Shown here in pieces: positions 44,454 to 56,918 of a DNA stretch of 64,000 nt; position 1 is the stretch's first letter, and each line of letters opens with the position of its first letter. The translations under genes and the position numbers were made by a program. The stretch covers positions 250,784 to 314,783 of the forward strand of contig MNCI01036144.1 of NCBI GenBank assembly GCA_015680685.1. Reading direction: 5' to 3'. The notes under the pieces are model-generated. The model searched no databases and had not been told where the DNA came from. It saw only the letters and a list, made by a program, of their open reading frames with translations. This stretch comes from Gnetum montanum. Lineage: Eukaryota > Streptophyta > Gnetopsida > Gnetales > Gnetaceae.

Positions 44454-47330
44454 ATGGCATCAAAAGTAAAGCACATGCAGGAAGTAGGACCATCCCAACC
44501 AAGGGGGAAATGGCCTAGAATGGGAAGGGGCCAAGAATAGCCCTAAGAAGAACCATTGGCAACCCATGCCACAAGTCCTCTTAGGAAAGAGGCAGAAGTC
44601 AAATCTATCAAACAAATTCCAAAACCAATAGTAGCAGCAACAAAACACTTCCATCAAGTTGATGTGCCAACACAACCAACAAATTTTAAGGTGACCTACA
44701 TAGAGGCTTACCTAATTAGATCAAATTGAGGGAGGTCCAAAAATTAGTTCTCCAAGAGTTAAATTTTGGCCCGTTCCTAGAGCTTGCACCAAGAGAAGTG
44801 TAGGACCAACTAAAGGCCTCTCCCATGTGGTCAATCATCACTTCCACCGAGGAGTGGTACATGGGAGAGGCATTCCTATTTTAGAATAGCTGGCAGCTTA
44901 GATCAATGGTTAAAATCAAGGACATCTCAGTGTCCTACTTGATATAATCCATTGCTATAGTGTAGGGGTGAATCTTACTAAGATCCCAATGTAGGTGGAT
45001 CTTAGTATTAAGAAAGAATGGGTGCAATGGTTTTATGGTGTTGACTGTAAGGAGTTTGGTGCACTCACACCAGTAGAGAAAATTTATTACAAGATTGTGG
45101 CCTTTCACCTTAATCCCATGGTGTGGCCAAGCAAAATCATCACCTTCTTTACCTAAGCATGCACCACTCTGAGTGGGAGATTCTCAATTAACCTTTCGTA
45201 GCTGATTTATCTAGAAGTGGGGAAGCGGTGTAAAGAAAATGAATGTGGAAGGAAGGCACTCCCCTTCCCATGCCTCATCAGGAAACTTTTTTGAAGGAGA
45301 GGAATAGTCCATTACACTAATGATAGTGTCAAAACTATTTTGGTCACCAACTAGGTAGAAATGATGAAGGACAAGATGCCTACAACCATGATTCAAGAAG
45401 AGGAGCAATAACCACCACCTCCACCGACTACTCAAACAATGGTGCCAGACATCATTACAACTAGCCAATGGTTGTGAGAATACAAAGAATGGTTCTTGAC
45501 TGAATAAGAACAAAGAGTAGGCACAAGTGGTGAGGACCCATCCATATACAGACTAACCCATCCATATACAGACTAGCCATGAGTCATCTTCATGAGGTGG
45601 CCCAAACAATTAGCTTAATGGATGAGGGTGGTCCCATTTTCTCAGCCCAAAGAACATAACTACCCACAAGGTCGAATCTAAGTGCCAAAGAGGTTTCCGT
45701 ATCTCTTGCAAAATAATAGTCACTCCTAGAAATCTTTGGGAACACTACAACTTTCTTAGTGCACTTAGAGGAGGATGAGGGGGCAATTGTACTAGTGATG
45801 TAGCACCAAGGGCAAGAGACAATAGAAGAAGTGGTTGCTGACCAGATTGCTAAAACTTTCAATGCACCTGTAGCATCCGTACCAAACATCACTACACTCA
45901 AGGATGTGTAGATGTCTACAAGAATCACAAGCAATTAAATAAGTGTAGCACAACATGAAGAACTACTGGACCAACTAGTGGGAATCAGGCAACCACTTCT
46001 GGATGTCTTTGACCTTCCAGACAACATCACTACAACCCAGTAGGAGCTGCTAGAGGCAAGGGGCAAAAACATCATTTTAGAGGAATAACTTGAAATAGCT
46101 AAGGAGCTAAATAAATGCTTAGCTGCTAAAGTTGCTGAACTAAAATCCCATATTACTGATCTCACATTCCTCAACTTGGCACTAACAAGAGATGAAGCTA
46201 TGGAGTAGCTTCACACTAAACTAAGAGGGGTTCAGGGTGCAATGGAGATGGTGGTGTTCTATCGATCCTTGGTAGAAATGACACAGCACAAGATTCAGAA
46301 GGCCTTAGATCAGACCCACTAGGAGAATGTCCAGTTGACTACAGAAAATCATTTCCTATAGAATGTTGATAAGCAAAAGCAACAGTTAACTAATTTCATC
46401 CATCAACAGCAAGAGCAATTGACTAGAGCAAACACAAAAGTGAGGAGACTGGTAGTGGAAAATAGAAATCTCTCCATGGAGGAAGTCTATGCCCTTCAAT
46501 AGAAAACTACGATTGAGGTAGCCATCTAGAAATTGAAGGCTCTCAAATTTGAGAAAGTCAAGGATCATTATAGAGAATAGGTCGATCTACAAAAAGAAGT
46601 AAATGAGAAGCACATCCAATTGGCAAAGGGAAAGGTAAATGAGATCCTTCAACAACTCTAGCAAGGAAAATAGTTGTGGTAACCCATCATTGATGGGATA
46701 GATGCCTACAACAAAGTGAAAATCTGCATGAAGGATTTGCAGATCGAGGAGATGATGGAGTACATGAGACTTGCCAATCTCCATTATGCAAATATGGCCA
46801 CGTTAACTACCGAATGACCATGGTCAAAGTTAGAGAAGTAGGTGGCTAGCTCATACTTGTTACACAAGGCTGAGTTCAAGCATCACAAAGACACCAAGCA
46901 GAAGCTTACAGTGGCAAACAATAAACTCAAAGTTCTCAAGGCATAATTCACTGATCAACAATCAACTACTGAGAACTTGGCCAAGAGGATGAATGACTAC
47001 TAGAAGTTGTAGAATACAATCAAGGTATTCAATATCAAACACAAATAGTTCATTGCCTAGCTTGTCAATGTAAAGGAGATGTTCCCAATAATGCCCTGTT
47101 CATGGGATGTCCCCATTCTAGCCCACATTGCTGATGCCATGTTGACTGTGAATGATCCCCGAAGTAAGGAGGAGAAGATGAAGGCATTGCCAGATGCCTT
47201 TCACCTTCCACTAGAGGTTACAATCATAGCAAGATAGCCATAATCACCTCAGCTACCACACATGCCTAAAGCCAGCGAAGATCCCTCAGAACCTTAGGAG
47301 CCACCACCACCTAGGATTGTTTGATCTTCT
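44454..47330 (+). pseudogene. Extra 3' reading frame of element E (transposon-protein-like plus coiled coil)
   Basis: After integrase and before the 3' LTR, in the env-like gene position of Athila elements. The ATG at 44,454 opens MASKVKHMQEVGPSQPRGKW. A first domain of about 300 codons includes LNFGPFLELAPREV, STEEWYMGEAFLF, WVQWFYGVDCKEFGALTPVE, YKIVAFHLNPMVWPSKIITF and LIYLEVGKRC with ALPFPCLIRKLF; from memory this resembles the plant transposon-protein domain (Pfam Transposase_32). A Pro-rich linker follows, then a long Glu/Lys/Leu/Gln-rich part like a coiled coil (46,080-47,060) and DVPILAHIADAMLTVNDPRS. Many stops replace CAG or TGG. I saw no signal peptide or membrane segment. Confidence 0.6.
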
Positions 47331-47550
47331 CCACTATCTTCACATCATTAGAGGATGTGCTATCAACTTTTATGTAGTCAATTCATGGTGTTCAATTTTG
47401 TGACATGAACACAAAATTTTTTGTAATTTGTTGATGTGTACACTTAGGCACTCAATTTTGTTAAGTTAGTTTGTTTTGTTAAGAGTCAGTCAATAATCCC
47501 ATACCTTCCCAATTTTGTAAAGGAACTCAAGGATGAGTTTTCATTTAGTT

Positions 47551-47559
47551 GTTGGGGTA
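47551..47559 (+). promoter_or_regulatory. Polypurine tract of element E
   Basis: gttggggta before TGATGAG. The preceding cccataccttcccaattttg word also precedes the tract in B (38,990). Confidence 0.75.
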
Positions 47560-48511
47560 TGATGAGTGTCAATGTGTTGCATCAATGGACCCCCATTGAT
47601 GCAGCCTCATTGACAGGCCCCCATTAATGTAGCCTCATTTACATGGTGTTGCCTCGTTAATGAGGCCATGTCGACATAGCATTTGCTACATCTATGGGGC
47701 CTCGTCAATGCAGTACTATAGTAAAAATTATAAATACAAGTTTCCAATTGTATTTATGGGCATGAGATTAATAGTAGTAGCTGAACTCTTGTAGTTTTTA
47801 CATTTGAAAGTTAGAATATTTCTCCCAAGTGCCCACAGTAGGAGTCATTAAGTGTATAGATCTTTATTCGAGCACTACTGTACTTGAGCACGATAATGTG
47901 TATAGTAATAAAGATGAGCTTCTTGATAAACCTTGTAGCATTCTGGATAGTTTAGATATTTCATTTATGCATTCAATGATTTCAATTATTGATTTAATGT
48001 TTTCCTATAATTAAGCTACTTAAGCAAGATAAGGTAGATATATTAAATACATAAGTACAACTATTTCAAGCATAACATGTATTTGCTTGGTAAGCCTAGT
48101 AGTGTTATTACTTGGTGTGCCCAGTAGCATAGCACTTGGTAAACCAGTAGTGGATACATGGGTTTAGGATGTGTACGGAAAGTGGGACTAGATGCTTATG
48201 TTAGGGCTAGTTAGAGACCAGTTAGTTAGTTAGTTAAATTAAATTAGTCATTAAAGTACTTCATCTCTCTCTTTAAGCATCAAAACATGAAACATTAAAT
48301 GATAAAAATCATATGCCTCGATTACACTTAATCATACCATTGTACTTTACAAGTGTAATTGGGAAGACAATGAATGACCTTTAGGACAAGATTCACTTCC
48401 TAGAAGACTAGTGCACCAAAAACTAGAAAGTCCATAGAATTTGACTGAATCATGCAAAAACACTTTATGATTCATATGGTTGGATGTAGGGGTACCTTCA
48501 ACCACTCATTG
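47560..48511 (+). repeat. 3' LTR of element E
   Basis: About 952 bp, starting tgatgagtgtcaatg and ending ccactcattg (expected catca, decayed). Many gcctcrttratg and cattgatg words lie between 47,570 and 47,710, then ttataaatac at 47,738. It shares with B the words gcccacagtaggag, tctttattcgagca and taataaagatgagc. No 5' partner exists in the window. Confidence 0.8.
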
Positions 48512-48865
48512 CCATGTAATTAACATCAGTATGAATTGACAAGGTTGTGTGACCACCATCACAGGGGGGTTGAATATGGAGAAGGATGTTTGAATTGGAA
48601 CAGGCTAAATGAAGGGCACAAAGGGGATATGAGAGGCTTGTGATACCTAGGGTCCTAAAGAAAGGCCCGCTAGGATGAAAAAAAGAGGTGGTATGGTAGA
48701 TACCATCAGTGATGGCCACATTGAATGAGACTAGATTGCAAAAGGCATTGATGTAAATAGGGAGGTAGAGTAGGAGCTTGGTGCACAATGACAAAAGTTA
48801 TTGAGATGAACATGAAATTAAATAAGGAGGTGGGTTGAGAAACTTGATTTATAGAGATTATAGGG
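48512..48865. other. Spacer between E and D, no gene seen
   Basis: Nothing recognised. Contains a ggggggt run and A/G-rich stretches. Confidence 0.4.
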
Positions 48866-49765
48866 TAATGAGTGGTGAGGTAGCTCCTACACCCAACCAT
48901 ACGAATATGAACGTATACACATGATCCAGTCGAACTTCATAGATGGACTAATTTTGGTATCTAGATAGTTACACGTTGATCGCAGTTTGTTGTCTTTCCA
49001 CCTGGACTAGTATTTACTTTGTCACATATGGTTTAGTCCAGAATGAGGTGTATTATATGATTTCTAACACTAGGCTACTCCTAGAGACAATGGAAAATAA
49101 TCTTAATTAAACTAATAAGCAATAGGAAATGGAGTCTAAGCTAGCCTAAGTGCAATGAGTATTCATCCTTAATCATCTGTACGCATCTTGGACCTCATGT
49201 ACTACTTCTGGGATTACTAAGCATACATTACTTGAGCACTCCTAGATACACTACTAGGTTACCAAGTAGTTACCTTTTAATGTTTGCGATTAAGTCGTAC
49301 TCATTCTGCATTTAACAATAGAAATAGTAAATGATGGTAAAGAAATATTAACTAGGAAAATAGTAAATAACAATAAAAATTAACAATGACAATTAAACAA
49401 TTAAAACTAAGTGAATGCTGTAATGATGGAGTAATTTCAATCTTTATTTCCAATCATGTGCATGTCCAAGTACATCACACTTGAATAAAGGTTTCATACA
49501 ATTACAACCATTACACTGCAGGCATGCACTTGGGAAAATGATCTAACTCCTGTGGAAACAAACCTCAAGAGCTTCGCTACAACTTGAACAAAAGGTGTCT
49601 AAATGTGATGGGTGCATGCAAATTTATAGCGGCAAATGAACTCTACATTGACGAGGCCAAGTCAACGCGTGGAAAGATGCGTCGATGGGGTCATGGTGAC
49701 GTGGCCTTGTTGATAGGGCTTCGTCGATGTGGCCCAGTCGACGCTATCCACTGGATGCTTCATCA
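48866..49765 (-). repeat. 3' LTR of element D
   Basis: Aligns over its whole length with 53,990-54,889; shared unchanged word acactaggctactcctagag. Differences are mostly C/T or G/A changes at CpG. The right end is ggatgcttcatca. TATA on the minus strand near 49,629. Confidence 0.88.
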
Positions 49766-51890
49766 TATGCCCACAACTAAGTAACAACTCTTCCTCAAGG
49801 CAAACAAAATGAGAACAAGTGCAATTAATTACACAGTGGATAGGTATGGGATTATTGACTACTAGGAATTTACTCATGTCATAGTGTGGAATTAAACAAA
49901 ACAAAATTGGGACATAGACATAGAGTGCAGAATGCAAAATTGTTGGAACTCATGTGGTTCTTGGTAGTGGTGGCTCCTCCATGGGCCTCGTCCCCTTATC
50001 TTTGTGCTCCAAGCTTTGGAAATGGATGTCTCTAGAGAAGTGCCTGAAGCTTTTCTTCTTTGGTCCAGGGATCATGTGTTTTCCATGCTAATGTTCCAAT
50101 ATTTGATAGAGTCGGCACCTCCCATGGGCACGACAGTTGTGGGAACACCTAATTAGCCTAGACATACTACGCCACAAATAGCCATCATTCCTCATCATAG
50201 GCTTTGGCCCTAACCTCTCCACCTTTTTCTTGGTCAGAATGTGCAGTCGCAAGAGTTCCCTAATGCATGCTAAATGATTATGCCTCCTACTTTGCATGTT
50301 TTGCAGGAGGTCCTTGGCCTCTGCCTCCTCTTGGGCATTCAGTTGCACCTTAAGAAGGTCCTCCTTGCTATCCTCTTTTAGGGACCATCTGTAATCACAC
50401 AAGGACCAAGTGTTAGTAAGGTTGTTTAAAGAAATTCAATTATCTTATATTTTACTCATTACTTTTAATAAATGTTTAATTCATTACTTAGTGTGATTCT
50501 AGAGTTAGAGATTTTTCAAGGAAGGTGCCCTAAAAGTTTAATGTCGAACTGGATCTGTTTAGGTGACACATAAAAAGAACATGTATTGATTCTAAGGAAT
50601 GTTTGATAAAATGATGATAAAGGAAAGAATAGATTTGGAAATGGAGCACTCAGAGGGTATAAAATTATGTGGTGGTGTGCAATAAGTATAAATTACAAAA
50701 GTCAAGCAAGTGGGTCTTCCCCAAAGCAGGTTTCTACCTATCATGCCCTTACATAACCACACCTAGAAATGTATGTAGGTACTAAAAGGGTTAAATGTAA
50801 TCTATAACAATGCAACAAAACACACACACATGTAAATACCATCATGATGAGGTATGAGTTTGATGCTACACAAGACACGAGTCACAAATTCATGAACAGC
50901 GAGATGAGGTAAATTGTAGAAGGGATTGCAAAGATCGAGATATGAGGTAACTGACCTAGGGCACAATGAATCCTAAGTGTAGGGCATGATTAATGTGTCA
51001 TTAGCCCATCACTCCAATATCAAGACCAAGTCCATTCCTCTGATCAGTGACATCACATTGTTTCATCCAATGATGGGCAACCATAAGAGCACCATGATAG
51101 CAGGGCATATGATCACTTGGCATTTTGTCCAAGGGAGGAGTAATTTGGAATTTCTTTGCAGCACACATATTTTTTTTCTTGATCTTTTCTTTTGCTTTTT
51201 TTCTAGCCACTTTAGCACTTTGTCCTTTCTAATCAGTGAACCAGAGAAGCCACCAACCTTCAGGCATGGGTGCATGTCTTTCCAGTGGGACCCTAGAACA
51301 ATATTTAGTTTCTTTATTAAGTGCCTTTATTACTCTTACTTCCATTTTTTGTTAGATCTACAAGGATCTTAGTACAACTAGGCTACATGATAGCATCCAC
51401 AAATGTCACCAAAAAGAATTCACAAGTTCCCTTAATGTCACACCCTAGCCTTTCCCTCTTAGTCCATCATTTTTAGCTCTAGGCATAATGAACACAAAAT
51501 TACTTTTAAGTTTTCATGATGACAAGAACATCATTGTACCCAGAGTAGCACCTCTTATTAATAGGATGGTTGGGTATGTGGTGGGCTCGCTGTCCAAATA
51601 ATTAATCACTTGAGACTTGATAGCATAGAACAACACCTTGACCAATGAGTCACATGAGTGTTTTATTCATAGATGAGATTACCCATAAAAAGATAAAAAG
51701 ATAAAATAATAAATAAAAAGATAAAACAACAAATTGAAAGATAAAAAACTGAAAAACAAAAAATTAAAAAATTGTAAAATTGAAGAAAAGGAAAAATATT
51801 TATTAATTATGCTTGTTAGAATGGAGGATATCCCTCATAACTAAACTTTTGGGCATGGTTTGAATTAATAAATGGAAAATGCAGATCCAT
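49766..51890 (-). other. 3' noncoding part of element D
   Basis: Begins with a weak purine tract (minus strand gttgtgggcata). Contains the family block at 50,705-50,731 (gcaagtgggtcttccccaaa). 51,690-51,800 is an A-rich ataaaaagataaaa stretch. The frame at 50,402-50,088 is charged and could be the end of a gene, but is not recognised. Confidence 0.6.
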
Positions 51891-51899
51891 GCATGTTAG

Positions 51900-53890
51900 A
51901 AATATTAGAGTCTAGTCATGTCCAAACCACTGGGTGTCTTTTGATGTGGTGGCTGGAATGTACCCAAATTGGGGTGCACACACTTGATTAAAGTAGGCAT
52001 AGTGGGGTAGATTATAAGATGTGGTCATGTGATAAGAAGCTGACCCACCATGACCCCTGTGACCATAAGACAGTATGCAAGGATTGATATGTCTCTCCAC
52101 ATTATTATATTCATTGAGCCGCATGGTTGTTAGAGTGTTGATGGGTGGCCCTGTTAAGGTTACAAGAGGCATTGAGTTCAAAGGAGAAGGTGCATCATAG
52201 CGCTAGACTTGTACTGAGTTGGTTGATGCAGTGGTTTCAGAACCGTGTTGTCTCTTCCTATGGTCATGCCTAAAGAAAGGATTCTTTTGACGTTGTGGAG
52301 GGCCTCCACTACTATTGATAGTAGTAGCACAAGTAACGTTCATGGGGTGGTGCTATGGTGCAAAACCTTCTAACACAACTGGTGGCGATGTAGAAGGAGG
52401 TGAATGATGAGAATATTGAGGGCAAGGAGAAGTGCAAGGAACATGAGGTGGTAATATTGTTGGAGAGGACATGGGTTGATAATACTCAGGAAAATGATAA
52501 CGATGTGGTGAAATAGAGGATGTTGACGTAGTTGGGGAAATAGGATTTTGGACATAATAAGCACTTGAGTTTAGATGGTATAAAGGGTGTGACTAGTTTG
52601 ACGGTGGCCTCCCCCATGATTGGGGCTTTTGCCATTTTGGTTGAACATAGTATTTTTGTATGAACTCTGGATGTAACATTCCTTCCCAATGCTCATGTAA
52701 ATGTGACAAGATTGGGCACTGACCTTTGGGATGATCGTACAGGCAAATATTACATTGATATGTATGATTGGTAGTTGAGTTCTTATCCTATTCCCTTCAA
52801 TCCTTCTTTTTGATTATCTAGTAGTGTTCTGTCCTATTTCTTAGTTCGTCATGGTTCTACCTCTAATAGTGTTGGAATATTCTCCACATTTTTCGTGTAT
52901 CCATTCCATCATCTTATTGATCTTTGCCCCAATTTCATCTAGTAATTGTAGTATTGGCAAAGATGATTCCACCTCCTTGAGGTGAGTTGATTTCTCCTCT
53001 TCATGATCATGGACCTTTGCTAATTCAAGATTTTGGTCCCATTGAGAACTTTCAACATTCTCCCATTTAGCCATTTCTCCTTCTTCTTTTGCTACTCGCT
53101 TAATAAGCTCTTGGAATTGGTGGGTTTGTAGCTCGTATAGTTGACCTCAGGCATACTTCCCTAGGGTTTCCCTTGTTTCATTACAGAGCCCATCCATGAT
53201 ATGGTACATTAGCCTTTTCTCGAAGAATTCATGGCCTGGGCAATTGTTTAACAACGAATAATGTCTTTCTAAGGCCATGTCCAAGAGTTCATGTTGCACT
53301 TTTTTTCACTCTTGGATTTGTTTCCTCAAGGCTGACACTCTTGCGTGGGTTTGATATCTTTCATTAAAGAGTTCTACCATTGTTGGCCAATGTCAAATTG
53401 ATTTTGGTCTTAAGGACTTGTACCAAACTTTTGCTTGGCCAACAAGTGTCGTAGGAAAGAGCTTAAGTTTTTGCCACCCATCATCAATATTGTTCCATAC
53501 ATAGGCATCATGGAAGGCTTGTAAATGATGTTTTGGATCTAAATCATAGCCTCCTAAAAACTTGGGAAAGTTGTTTAGATCAAGCCTAGGTAGATAGCTT
53601 TCCTCTCGATGTTTGTAGGATATTCGAACAGCCTCTTGTATATGCATTAGGCTCTTAGTGGCCACTAGGGGTTCATCGTCACTAGGTAAGTTATGAATTT
53701 GTGAGTTGGGATGATGTTGTCTTTGTTTATGTACATAGGAGACCCCTGCATAAGATTGAGTACTCCAAACTTCATCTTCGTCATCATATAATTCGTTGGT
53801 TCTCCAATGAATTGCCTTACTAGTTGTTGCATTGTCATAGTCTTGTGAGAGAGACATTGTGATGAATTGTGTGTGGCTTATTTGCAATTA
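51900..53890 (-). pseudogene. gag of element D, decayed
   Basis: The minus-strand frame from 53,887 contains MSLSQDYDNATTSK, then GGYDLDPKHHLQAFHDAYVW and QAKVWYKSLRPKSI, a gag capsid block. Further on: CNICLYDHPKGQCPILSHLH at 52,765-52,706, an intact zinc knuckle C-x2-C-x3-H-x4-C, followed by a Pro/Ser/Tyr-rich tail. Stops and shifts separate the parts. A coiled-coil-like run lies at 53,074-52,841. Confidence 0.8.
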
Positions 53891-53971
53891 CTTTCTTTCT
53901 AAAAGGTATATCATCAAGGCTTCATTACAGTGATCTTGGGTGATGTAACTAATCTAGATAACTAGCACCAT

Positions 53972-53989
53972 CCTCAGCAACGATGCTAC
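53972..53989 (-). promoter_or_regulatory. Primer-binding site of element D
   Basis: The minus strand reads tagcatcgttgctgaggat next to the 5' LTR, a decayed form of the tRNA-Asp site seen in B. Confidence 0.6.
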
Positions 53990-54889
53990 TGATGAGTGGC
54001 GAGGTACCCCCTACACCCAACCATATGAATACGAGCGTGTACACATGATTCGGTTGAACTTCGTAGATAGACTAGTTGTGGTATCTAGATAGTTACATTT
54101 TGATCGCAGTTCACTGTCTTTCCACCTAGACTAGTATTTGCTTTGTCATGTATGGTTTAGTCTAGAATGAGATGTATGATATGATTTCTAACACTAGGCT
54201 ACTCCTAGAGACAATGGAAAATAATCTTAATTAAACTAATAAGCAATAGGAAATGGAGTCTAAGCTAGCCTACGAGCGATGAACATCCATCCTTAATCAT
54301 CCATACACATCTTGGACCTCGTGTACTACTTCTGGGATTACCAAGTGCACATTACTTGAGCGCTCCTAGATACGCTACTAGGTTACTAAGTAGTTACACT
54401 TCAATCTTCGTGATTAAGTCGTACTCATTCCACATTTAGCAATAGGAATAGTAAATGACAGTAAAGAAATATTAACAGAGAAAATAATAAATAATAATAA
54501 CAGTTAACAATGATAATTAAATAATTAAAACTAAGTGAATGCTACAATCATGGAGCAATCTCGATCTTTATTGCCAATCATGTGCATATCTAAGTATGTC
54601 ACACTCGAATAAAGGTTTCGTACAATTACAAGCATCACACTATGGGCATGCACTTGGGAAAATAATCTAACTCCTATGGAAAAAAACTGCAAGAGCTTCG
54701 CTACAACTTGAACAAAAGACGTCTAAATGTGACGGGTGCATGCATATTTATAGTGGCAAATGAACTTTGCGTTGACGAGGCCACATCAACGTGTGGAAAG
54801 ATGCGTCAACGAGGTCATGGTGATGCAGCCACGTTGACAGGGCTTTGTTGATGTGGCCCAGTTGACGCTATCCACTGAATGCTTCATCA
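53990..54889 (-). repeat. 5' LTR of element D
   Basis: Plus strand tgatgagtggcgaggtaccc to gcttcatca. On the minus strand, gtcaac/gttgac words in both orientations lie between the start and the TATA word ctataaatatg (near 54,752). Confidence 0.88.
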
Positions 54890-55466
54890 CAAAGGATGCT
54901 TGGTTTATTATTGAGATAGAGGGTATAGAGTTTGGGATGGTAACTTCATGGAAAAATTGTTGTAAGTGGTCCTCAAAGTAAGTACTAGTCTTAGAATAAG
55001 CTCCAAACTCATCCTAGTCATCTTGGTTTTGATCTAAACTAACTTCCTCACTTACTTCTTCTATATCCACTAGTTGTGCTAACATGTGCATATGAAACAC
55101 TATCAATTCAATATGGTCATATGAAAAGGAAATATTCTCTTTCCGATTTTTGTGAATGATCTCAAACTAATGTTTGGATTCTAATTCCACACATGGGAAA
55201 AGCATGCCAATGTGGATTTTTTTACAAATAATGTTATAATAGTCTTCAATGATATTTGCATTGGCTAGGTCTAGTTCTACTTGCCTAAGGAATTTTTTGT
55301 GCTCTATTATAGTTGGATCCTTAGGATCATAAATGTGAACAACTTCTTAATTTGAGATCATATGAATGATATTGTATAGTAAAACAGTTGAGCAATGAAA
55401 ATGCATAAATAGTGCAAGGCCATGATATTATGCAAATATGATAAAGGTTTTAATGTTTTAGACAAG
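54890..55466. other. No gene seen
   Basis: Right of element D. A/T-rich without recognised motifs. Confidence 0.4.
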
Positions 55467-55650
55467 GTTTGAAGCTCTCAATGTGTGAGGCTCCCAACGT
55501 GTGGTGCTTCCAATGTGTGAAACTCCCAACATTTGAGACTCTCAATGTGTGAGACTTCCAACATGTGAGAATGTAGCTTGTGAGGCTATAGCTTGTGAAG
55601 TTATCATGTGTGAAAGTTGTAGCTTGTGAGACTATAGATAGCATGCGAGT
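55467..55650. repeat. 16-bp minisatellite
   Basis: About ten tandem units such as gtgtgaggctcccaac, gtgtgaaactcccaac and gtgtgagacttccaac; the last units are 15-17 bp with a tagctt ending. Confidence 0.82.
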
Positions 55651-55759
55651 GTAGAAATCAAGAAAATAACATACACTGCAACTGTAACGATAGTGGTAGA
55701 TGTCCAGACATATGCCCATGTTAAAAGCCCTAACTACACTAGAAGAAGAAAATAAGATA

Positions 55760-56680
55760 ATTGCTACATAAAATGTAAGGTTGACAAACATTGAGAAATA
55801 GAAGAATTTGTTAGAAGAAAGTATTCATCAATTGAGAGAGCAATTTGCTTGAGTCAACCTTAACATCAGAAAATTGGCTAGAGAAAATAGAACCCTATCC
55901 ATGGAAGAAGTCTATGTTGTATGCCATTAATCAACCATAAAAATCAATGCAAAAAAAAATGAGACCAAGAAGCATGAACAATTAAAAGAGCATTTTATAG
56001 ATCAAGTGGGTATGTACAAGTAGATTAATGAGAAGGAGATCCAAATGGCTAAAGCCAAAATCAATTCCATCACAACACAAACACCTAATTGGCACCCCAT
56101 CTTAGATAGTCTTGCACATGTACACCAAGTCAAAATAAAAAATAAAAACTTGCATATTAAAGTTCTAATAGAGTACATGGGGTTAGTGAATCTCTAATAT
56201 AATAACTTAGTCATGTTAACAATAAGTAGGCCTAGAAACGAAATTGGAGTAGCAAGTGATCATAGTTTCTACAATGTATGAGAAGGATTTTATAGACAAA
56301 GGATGCACAACAAAAGCTCAACATAGCAAACTTTGAGCAACAAGTGGTCAAAGCTAGCTACTAGGATCAAAAGAACATAGCAGCAAACATGGGTAGAAGA
56401 ATGACTAATTACTAAGAACTAAGAAAAATAGCCAGGGCTTTTGAAGAAGAATGACAATAGTTTGTGACATGGTACATGAAAAAGAATAAGATATTTTCCT
56501 TAGCTGTTGTGTCCTTTGAAAGTATCAACTCTAGCAAACATTAGTAAATTCACCTAGACGGTACATGATTTGAGATCCAAAGAAGAGAAGCTCCAGGCAC
56601 TACTCAACAAGTATCAATTTTAGAAGCCCGATGATAAAGGAAAGAAGCTAATGGAGTAGCCACCACCACTTTTGACATAA
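55760..56680 (+). pseudogene. Extra 3' reading frame of element G (coiled-coil part)
   Basis: Matches the E frame: REN-TLSMEEVYVV in G against RNLSMEEVYAL in E, KEIQMAKAKINSI against KHIQLAKGKVNEI, WHPILDSLAHVHQVKI against PIIDGIDAYNKVKI, IEYMGLVNL against MEYMRLANL. Only this C-terminal part remains; the first domain is missing. Broken by many stops. Being found twice in the same place, it belongs to the element family. Confidence 0.62.
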
Positions 56681-56907
56681 GGACTACATCGAGCTTTGAT
56701 GTTTTGTTTTGATATGTTTTTGTCGTATGTGGTAATCATGTGTTGCATGATATTTTTTGTAAACACCACTTGAATCACAATGTGACATTCATAGTAGAGT
56801 CCATCATGTATATAAGTCATCATGTTAAAGTTTGTATATAACCCTACAAATTTGTAACCAACTCTACCCTTCTTTTTGTTTTAACTCAAGGACAAGTTTC
56901 TAGTTAG

Positions 56908-56918
56908 TCATGGGGGTA
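56908..56918 (+). promoter_or_regulatory. Polypurine tract of element G
   Basis: tcatgggggta before TGATAAAA, identical to the tract of B. Confidence 0.82.

Larger units (their letters stand above)
28389..48511 (+). mobile_element. Element E: 5'-truncated Athila-like element, split by two insertions
   Basis: Plus-strand Ty3/gypsy element without its 5' LTR, primer site and first gag codons. Its parts are 28,389-33,759, 39,871-41,286 and 43,201-48,511; element B and solo LTR F occupy the gaps. Across each insertion the host sequence joins exactly at a 5-bp duplication. Order: gag, protease, RT, RNase H, integrase, noncoding block, an extra 3' reading frame, purine tract, 3' LTR. All frames are decayed. 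About 12 kb of E sequence remains. Related to A, B and D, and to G by its 3' end. Confidence 0.82.
48866..54889 (-). mobile_element. Element D: non-autonomous relative with gag only
   Basis: 6.0-kb minus-strand element with two LTRs of 900 bp, a primer site and a purine-tract remnant. The internal part has gag and a long noncoding 3' part, but no protease, RT, RNase H or integrase motif. It shares the gag knuckle and the 3' noncoding block with A, B and E. No matching 5-bp duplication was found (taggg on the left, caaag on the right), from decay or from recombination between elements. Confidence 0.85.
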
